Shown: one piece after another, positions 59,370 to 64,000 of the stretch
Position numbering within the stretch: the stretch's first letter is position 1
How the letters are laid out: each line of letters starts with the position of its first letter
Source: 4572-13 sp964594065
GTDB taxonomy: Bacteria; Planctomycetota; Phycisphaerae; Sedimentisphaerales; Anaerohalosphaeraceae
Reading direction: 5' to 3'
Length of the DNA stretch: 64,000 nt
Assembly: GCA_964594065.1 (NCBI GenBank)
Contig: CAZQKX010000009.1
Coordinates: 1 to 64,000, forward strand
Position numbers and translations under genes: made by a program
The notes under the pieces: model-generated
What the model saw: the letters and a program-made list of their open reading frames with translations, nothing else
What the model was told of the DNA's origin: nothing
Database searches by the model: none

Positions 59370-60736
59370 ATTGTGAAAATGCGAGATTGTATTACTACGA
59401 CTACTTAGAACAGGTCGATACTGTACCTCAGGAGGCCAGAGCGCACCTGGAGCAATGTTCTGTTTGCCGCCAGGAATTGGAGTGCTTGCGGGAGATTTTG
59501 AAAAAACAGCAACCGGCTCCAAAGCCGGTGAATCCAAAATATCTTCAACTTCATTATGAATTATTCAACCGATGGACTTCATGTGATGTAATCAAGCCGC
59601 TTTTGCCGTCCCTTTTGCTTTCGGGTTTCGATCTCAAACAGCAAACGCCTGTTACGGCCCATATTGAAAAATGCCCTCAGTGCCAAAAGAGCCTCAAGTC
59701 AATATCGTCGCTGGCACTTTCTGATTCACAGTTGTTAAAGGCCAGTTGTTATTTTGCAGGCGAAACGGCTTCTGTCTCTGAGCTTGATGCCAAGGCACAG
59801 GAAACGTTGGGTGATGTGAAAGACAAAACCGGTTCAAACATTTTGACACGGCTGCGCGTAATATCTGATAATCCTGAGCAGGGATGGGTATCGGATTCAT
59901 TTGTGGTTGATGTTGAGTACCGACATGCCAAACTTTCATCACGGCATTCTACTGTCCGAAGGCGGGCTGTTCCTGCCCTGTTAACAAGCGGAATTGCCGC
60001 CGCCATTCTTTTTGCGATCCTCCTGGTTGTTCCGCCTGCGCCGGTCAAGGGGCTTGATTTGGAGCAAATTTATGCGAATTTGGAGACCGTCAAAAATGTC
60101 CATATTCAAATATTGGATGAATCGAAGGAACTGAGAAGTATTTGGATTGCCGAAGATCTGCAGTTTCGATTATTTCAGCAGAAAGGCAGTACGGTTTTTT
60201 GGGATGAACGCTCCGGGAAGATTTTTCGGAAAGAAGAGGGTTCCATACAATTGATTTCTCAAGGCCAGCAAACCAAACTCGAACATCCCTGGGGGTTGCT
60301 GCCGTTTACACACATTTCCCAATTGCCGGCGTCTCGGGATTGGCGTCATGTTTCAGATGAAGTACTTGAAGGCGGTTTAGAGGTTCAAGTTTACGAGTAC
60401 ACATGGAAAGAAACCTTAGGCAGCCAAACTGTCGTTCAGAGAAAATGGCGGGGATACCTCGATATTCACACGCATTTGCCTTATAAGATCGAATGGCTGG
60501 ACAAGATCGGAGGATTGCCGTACGAGCATGTCATGACAATGAAAGTCACCTATCCTTCTGATGCGGAATATTTGGAGGTCATTCAAAGCGAAGGTTTTCA
60601 GGAGCTTTCTTATGGCGACCAACATAAGTTATTCGAGACGTTTCCGTCAGAGTCAAACTTGGCGGTTATTGAGGGAGATTTCTTCCTGTCCACATGGCCG
60701 TCAGCAAAAGCAACATTGACCTTCTCAGGGCCATGA
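59366..60736 (+). CDS. membrane anti-sigma factor with two zinc-finger (ZAS-like) sites and a LolA-like outer domain
   Basis: The 456-residue protein starts with a ZAS-like site (Cys3, then HLEQCSVC with His27, Cys31 and Cys34) and has a second C/H/CxxC set at Cys73, His99, Cys103 and Cys106. A membrane helix follows (about 201-224: AVPALLTSGIAAAILFAILL). The outer part (about 228-456) resembles the LolA/LppX fold of MucB-like proteins (NLETVKNVHIQILDESKELR, KEETLGSQTV-like, HLPYKIEWLDKIGGLPYEHV). By family it holds the ECF factor at the membrane. Its last 127 bases overlap the convergent pseudopilin gene. Confidence 0.85.
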   Translation: MNCENARLYYYDYLEQVDTVPQEARAHLEQCSVCRQELECLREILKKQQPAPKPVNPKYLQLHYELFNRWTSCDVIKPLLPSLLLSGFDLKQQTPVTAHIEKCPQCQKSLKSISSLALSDSQLLKASCYFAGETASVSELDAKAQETLGDVKDKTGSNILTRLRVISDNPEQGWVSDSFVVDVEYRHAKLSSRHSTVRRRAVPALLTSGIAAAILFAILLVVPPAPVKGLDLEQIYANLETVKNVHIQILDESKELRSIWIAEDLQFRLFQQKGSTVFWDERSGKIFRKEEGSIQLISQGQQTKLEHPWGLLPFTHISQLPASRDWRHVSDEVLEGGLEVQVYEYTWKETLGSQTVVQRKWRGYLDIHTHLPYKIEWLDKIGGLPYEHVMTMKVTYPSDAEYLEVIQSEGFQELSYGDQHKLFETFPSESNLAVIEGDFFLSTWPSAKATLTFSGP

Positions 60737-61425
60737 CGTCCATTGACGGAATCATTGCGCTGAGACTGTTCAATGGGCCGGTTTTCATTCAATTCCAGTC
60801 CGGGTAAAAAGTAAGAGCCTTGACGGTCGGCACTTTCATAGGCATAAATTGTGTCATCCGGAGCCGTCGCTTTCCAACTGACCAGTGTATAGCCCGAATC
60901 TGTTAAAAGCAGTTTTGAGGAGGGAGTTCGAAGTTGGTCAGGACGCAGCGGCATCCCCGAAAACTCCGGGTCGGCGCTCCCCAGAATAATTTTGCAGATG
61001 GAATAATTAATCCCGTAATTACCACATAAAAAATTGTTTGAGATTGGCGACTCCAGGCCGTTTCGAGAAGGACACCGGAAAACTCCTTGCCGGTCCGTGT
61101 AATCTCCAGTGATATCCTTTAAAAAGCAAAACCACCAATAGCCTCCAAAGTCATCATTGGATGAAATACCCAGCTTCATAGACTCAGAAGTTGAAAGGGC
61201 GGGATGGCAGTTTGCGTTATCACCGCAGAAGCCTTCCGGGAAATGTGAGTTTTCCTGCGAATAAACAGTGATTCCCATATTTAGTTGACGCAGATTATTG
61301 GAGCAGACCAGGGTCTTTCCTTTGTCTTTGCTTTTTTGCAACACAGGCACGGCCATAGCGATTAAAATTGCGATAATGGCAATGACAACAAGCACTTCTA
61401 ATAATGTAAATCCCTTGTGTCTCAT
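60610..61425 (-). CDS. type II secretion-like pseudopilin with H-x9-DG motif
   Basis: The 271-residue product begins KGFTLLEVLVVIAIIAILIA after a 4-residue leader, the prepilin peptidase site and N-methylation helix, and continues with SKDKGKTLVCSNNLRQLNMG. Near the C-terminus it has HGPEKVNVAFADGHVD, the H-x9-DG motif of the large planctomycete pseudopilin families (DUF1559-like). It is likely a surface or periplasmic pseudopilin. The gene follows the C39 fusion gene by 64 bases on the minus strand and overlaps the anti-sigma gene tail to tail; the motif itself lies inside the overlap. Confidence 0.85.
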   Translation of the reverse strand: MRHKGFTLLEVLVVIAIIAILIAMAVPVLQKSKDKGKTLVCSNNLRQLNMGITVYSQENSHFPEGFCGDNANCHPALSTSESMKLGISSNDDFGGYWWFCFLKDITGDYTDRQGVFRCPSRNGLESPISNNFLCGNYGINYSICKIILGSADPEFSGMPLRPDQLRTPSSKLLLTDSGYTLVSWKATAPDDTIYAYESADRQGSYFLPGLELNENRPIEQSQRNDSVNGRHGPEKVNVAFADGHVDRKKSPSITAKFDSDGNVSNNLCWSP

Positions 61426-61489
61426 AGAAGAAAATTATAGCAATTCCGATGCTGCAATTCAACAGATAAGAAGTCCAGGCCCTGAACGC

Positions 61490-63160
61490 CTAATTACAAG
61501 CCCGAATATATCGGGGAATCGATATATCATCCCGATTGCAGACACCTTGAATATACGGGTTGTTGAAACAATGATAATATTCATAACTAAGCATCATTTC
61601 ACCCGCGCAGGTCCCACCGTTTTCGTCTTCCTGACAGCCATATCGTTCATAAAAAATATAATAAGCACCGCCGCAAAGAAACCCCCCGATCGGGTCGGGA
61701 CAAAGGACGTGTTCGTTGTATTGTATATGATCTGAGCAGGAATAAATCCCGAAGTCGCCTCCCTGTATCTGTGACATCTCATTGGCTTCGAGATAATTCA
61801 AGTTGGCATCCAGTGGAGGCGTGATCGGTTCGTTAGAGACCAGCAAGGCTGCGCCTTGTCCCCATTCCTGCAGAAAGTCGTCAATTTTTCTCTTGGCGTA
61901 AAATCTGCGGCTTGTTAGATCGATCACCCAGATCCCGTCCTCATCGACGTGATCCAGAATGACATAGTGATTACTTAATGACAGGTGCAGGATGACTGTG
62001 CAGTTCGGAATTCTCTCCAGTGTTTCCAGGTCCGTCGTAACGGCCATACAATTCAGTCCGGCATCTTCCAGTACTTGTTTGATCTCACGCAGTGTCGTTG
62101 TTTTAGTATCTTCAGAAACCAGACCGGATAATTCTTGATTGAGGATGTTTTTTGAAAAACGTTTGGCGATATGCTGAATGGCAACGGTTGCGCAATTGAC
62201 CGAATCGGGTTCCTGGGTTTCCAGAAACGTGATCTTGTCTTCCAGAACTTGTGAAATATCAATATGATCGGATGCATGGTACAGAAAAGTTTTGGCTTTA
62301 CCGGCAGGCTTCAGTTCAACGGTTGTTCCCTTTTTGAACTGAATGGAAAATAAATCGTCGGAAGGTTCCGTTGTATCAATGGTTTCAAATTGCCAGTCTT
62401 CATAAGAGAGCAATAAAGGTTCTCCCGACCGCTTGTCGAACCGTTCGATCAAAACCTTGGAAGGAGCCCATTGATTTGCTGCTTGCAGATAATCCTGATA
62501 TGTCTGTCGAAGAAGGGCCTGGTCATTTTCAATGCTGTAGGACAGAACCGCATGGTCTTTTGAGCCATCCAGTACAAAAGATACACGTACAGGCGGATTT
62601 ATCGATTCATTGATGTATTCAAGCAGGATTATGTTTTGATTTTCCCCCGACAGTTCATAAGATTGCGGCGCATGAGACATAAGAACCAGATAGCTAAAAT
62701 CAGCGTGTCCCCAAGGGATGATTCCGGCGGTGAGTGGGCCGCGGCTTTCCATCAGGGAGTTCTGATTGTCTGTTGTGACGATTGCATAATCGGCTGACTG
62801 ATAATATTGTGTAAATTTCTGCCCATTTCGAATGAAAATGCTATTTTGATTTAATTTAAAATCCTGGCGGGAACCTATCAGCGAATTATCCACCACAAGA
62901 TTATCGTTTAGGCGGATCTCAAGGCGACATCGAATACCGTCATGATAAACCGTTTCGATTGCTTCTTTCACAGTGTTTTCATAATCATAATATTCCAGGT
63001 GACGAGCCTGAATCATTCCTTTTGAAATCCAGAATTGTCGCGGCGTTTCCGTCAACTGCTTAATCAGTGCATCCGTTTCATTTGGATCCATTAATCGATC
63101 GGCCCATAAGCTGGTAGTCAATAACAGCACCGACAACATATATACGACGGTTCGATTCAT
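61490..63160 (-). CDS. exported C39-type peptidase fused to a double-glycine leader and eight-cysteine tail
   Basis: The 556-residue protein has a signal peptide (about 1-20) and a LolA-like beta-rich region (about 35-295). A C39-like cysteine peptidase domain (about 313-445) follows: Gln316, Cys323 in DSVNCATVA, His398 in LSLSNHYVILDHVD, and Asp414 in WVIDL. Right after it, residues 457-468 read LEANEMSQIQGG. This fits the bacteriocin double-glycine leader with L at -12, E at -8, M at -7, I at -4, and GG at -2/-1. The last 88 residues hold eight cysteines (475, 487, 496, 509, 518, 531, 541, 555). C39 peptidases cut after such GG sites, so the protein may release its own Cys-rich peptide; here the peptidase would be outside the inner membrane, which is unlike bacteriocin exporters. 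Confidence 0.7.
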   Translation of the reverse strand: MNRTVVYMLSVLLLTTSLWADRLMDPNETDALIKQLTETPRQFWISKGMIQARHLEYYDYENTVKEAIETVYHDGIRCRLEIRLNDNLVVDNSLIGSRQDFKLNQNSIFIRNGQKFTQYYQSADYAIVTTDNQNSLMESRGPLTAGIIPWGHADFSYLVLMSHAPQSYELSGENQNIILLEYINESINPPVRVSFVLDGSKDHAVLSYSIENDQALLRQTYQDYLQAANQWAPSKVLIERFDKRSGEPLLLSYEDWQFETIDTTEPSDDLFSIQFKKGTTVELKPAGKAKTFLYHASDHIDISQVLEDKITFLETQEPDSVNCATVAIQHIAKRFSKNILNQELSGLVSEDTKTTTLREIKQVLEDAGLNCMAVTTDLETLERIPNCTVILHLSLSNHYVILDHVDEDGIWVIDLTSRRFYAKRKIDDFLQEWGQGAALLVSNEPITPPLDANLNYLEANEMSQIQGGDFGIYSCSDHIQYNEHVLCPDPIGGFLCGGAYYIFYERYGCQEDENGGTCAGEMMLSYEYYHCFNNPYIQGVCNRDDISIPRYIRACN

Positions 63161-63214
63161 TCTAAACTCCTTGTTATCATCTCAATTTTCGATGAATATC
63201 CAGACAGGTTATTT

Positions 63215-64000
63215 TTAATTCTTACTCGCTTCGACATTTTCAATAAATATATTCCATTCAGCTTCAGAAATAGATTGCTGAAGATCAGGGCTTTCTTCGT
63301 AAACTTGCTGCAGCATTTCCACAACAGGCTGAACTTGATGGATTGTCATTGATTCCAGGTTGGCGTTTAAAGAATAATTAGACAGTTCCAGTGTAACAGT
63401 GCCTGCTTCCGCTGCAGTATAAACAAAACTTGCCATATCTCCATCTAACATGGATGCACCGATGTTAGCCGCAAAAAATTGAATACTGTTGGGTTCGCTG
63501 GATGGACCATAATAGTCAAAGGTACTATTTCGAGGTACGGCTAAAATTTCGGCACTGCCTGTTTCAGAATTATCGACCCAGCCCAGATTGGGATCAGAAA
63601 CAATGACATCCATATCGAAAAAGTAAACATCTTCATAAATACTGTTTTTCACAACATAGAAAGTCGCGCTTTCGCCAATATCCATCGTGATTTCAGAAAG
63701 CGAGTTCGTGTCGACAATTGCATAGGTAACATAATAGACAACATTTGGATCTGTTGTGTTTGGATCTGCCGTAACAGTCTGCTCTGTCTTCTCAGCCGGT
63801 TTCCAGCCGGAATTTCCCCACAGCCAAAAATCTGCGAACATCATAACGTCTTCCAGTCCGACCGAACCGTCCCTGTTTAAATCAGCTTTGTAGCAGGCAG
63901 CATTCGGATCAGAGCACCCTTCAGCTTGCCAGTGCGACGAAAATACGGCAAAATCGGAAATATTCACGAATCCGTCGGGGGCCAGGTCCCGCGTAGGCGT
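63215..64000 (-). CDS. secreted protein with dockerin-like repeats, 5' end beyond the right edge
   Basis: The frame is open to the right edge, so the true start is outside; the GTG at 63967 is only an internal codon. The visible 262 residues begin TPTRDLAPDGFVNISDFAVF, the end of a first EF-hand-like loop, then DLNRDGSVGLEDVMMFADFW for the second, as in dockerin-like pairs. A linker leads to a beta-rich domain (YVTYAIVDTNSLSEITMDIG, FFAANIGASMLDGDMASFVY, AGTVTLELSNYSLNAN) that recalls a cohesin-like or adhesin module. It lies 54 bases upstream of the C39 fusion gene and is probably in the same operon. Confidence 0.75.
   Translation of the reverse strand, partial: TPTRDLAPDGFVNISDFAVFSSHWQAEGCSDPNAACYKADLNRDGSVGLEDVMMFADFWLWGNSGWKPAEKTEQTVTADPNTTDPNVVYYVTYAIVDTNSLSEITMDIGESATFYVVKNSIYEDVYFFDMDVIVSDPNLGWVDNSETGSAEILAVPRNSTFDYYGPSSEPNSIQFFAANIGASMLDGDMASFVYTAAEAGTVTLELSNYSLNANLESMTIHQVQPVVEMLQQVYEESPDLQQSISEAEWNIFIENVEASKN

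Noticed and set aside
63215..63967. GTG at 63967 as the true start of the dockerin-like gene.
   Set aside because: The frame is open to the right edge and the codons before it complete the first EF-hand-like loop (DLAPDGFVNISDF), so the gene begins outside the window.
1..64000. CRISPR arrays, tRNA or rRNA genes, insertion sequences, phage genes.
   Set aside because: No spaced identical repeats, transposase frames or RNA-gene signatures were seen on reading both strands.

Overview
The window is a bacterial chromosome segment whose genes point to a Gram-negative planctomycete, most likely of the class Phycisphaerae. The evidence is the dockerin-like EF-hand pairs at both ends, a pseudopilin with the H-x9-DG type C-terminal motif, an ECF sigma factor paired with a zinc-finger/LolA-like anti-sigma factor, and secreted beta-helix and WGEN-repeat proteins. 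About 46 kb (roughly 2.6-49.3 kb) is one flagellar locus that encodes nearly a whole flagellum. No CRISPR array, tRNA, rRNA or insertion sequence was seen.

Layout. 1-2.3 kb: a truncated MFS transporter and two secreted proteins on the minus strand. 2.6-14.3 kb (minus): an operon that starts from a sigma-54 type promoter at 14372-14388 and encodes two TPR proteins, a sigma-54 activator, FliL, FliM, FliN, FlhA, a small membrane protein, FliA, a small cysteine-containing protein and two lipoproteins, followed by FlgM. 14.6-16.0 kb (minus): a second sigma-54 activator. 16.6-31.6 kb (plus): flgD, flgE, a PilZ-like gene, flgF, flgG, flgA, flgH, flgI, flgJ, flgN, flgK, flgL, a TPR gene, a FliT-like gene and fliD, behind a sigma-54 promoter at 16561-16577. 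45.6-31.6 kb (minus): flgB, flgC, fliE to fliJ, a MotE-like gene, motA, two motB genes, fliO, fliP, fliQ, fliR, flhB and an FlhA-like hybrid, behind a sigma-54 promoter at 45660-45676. 46.0-49.3 kb (plus): fliK, fliC and fliS. The remainder is an octaheme cytochrome/TPR protein, a TetR-controlled tripartite RND efflux operon, an ECF sigma/anti-sigma pair, and a minus-strand group with a pseudopilin, a C39-peptidase fusion and a dockerin-like protein cut by the right edge.

Regulation reads as a hierarchy. Four GG-N10-GC promoters serve the basal body, hook and export operons. Two sigma-54 activators with degenerate receiver domains are encoded beside them. FliA/FlgM would then control late genes; CCGATAA-like -10 elements lie upstream of flgM and fliC. 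A half-site CCTRTTTAG recurs between the divergent flgB and fliK promoters and upstream of the 14.3 kb promoter, where activator-binding enhancers would be expected.

Most unusual features. (1) At 31588-33132, in the usual flhA position after flhB, is a protein that joins an FlhA-like membrane domain to a MinD/BY-kinase-like domain lacking its Walker A lysine and Walker B aspartate, while a full-length FlhA is encoded 25 kb away and no flhF or flhG is present. (2) At 61490-63160 a C39-type cysteine peptidase is fused to a textbook double-glycine leader motif and an eight-cysteine tail, which suggests a self-processing peptide precursor. (3) The hook FlgE and cap FliD share an insertion domain. 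(4) Two different MotB proteins follow one MotA. (5) fliK appears to be transcribed as a leaderless mRNA.
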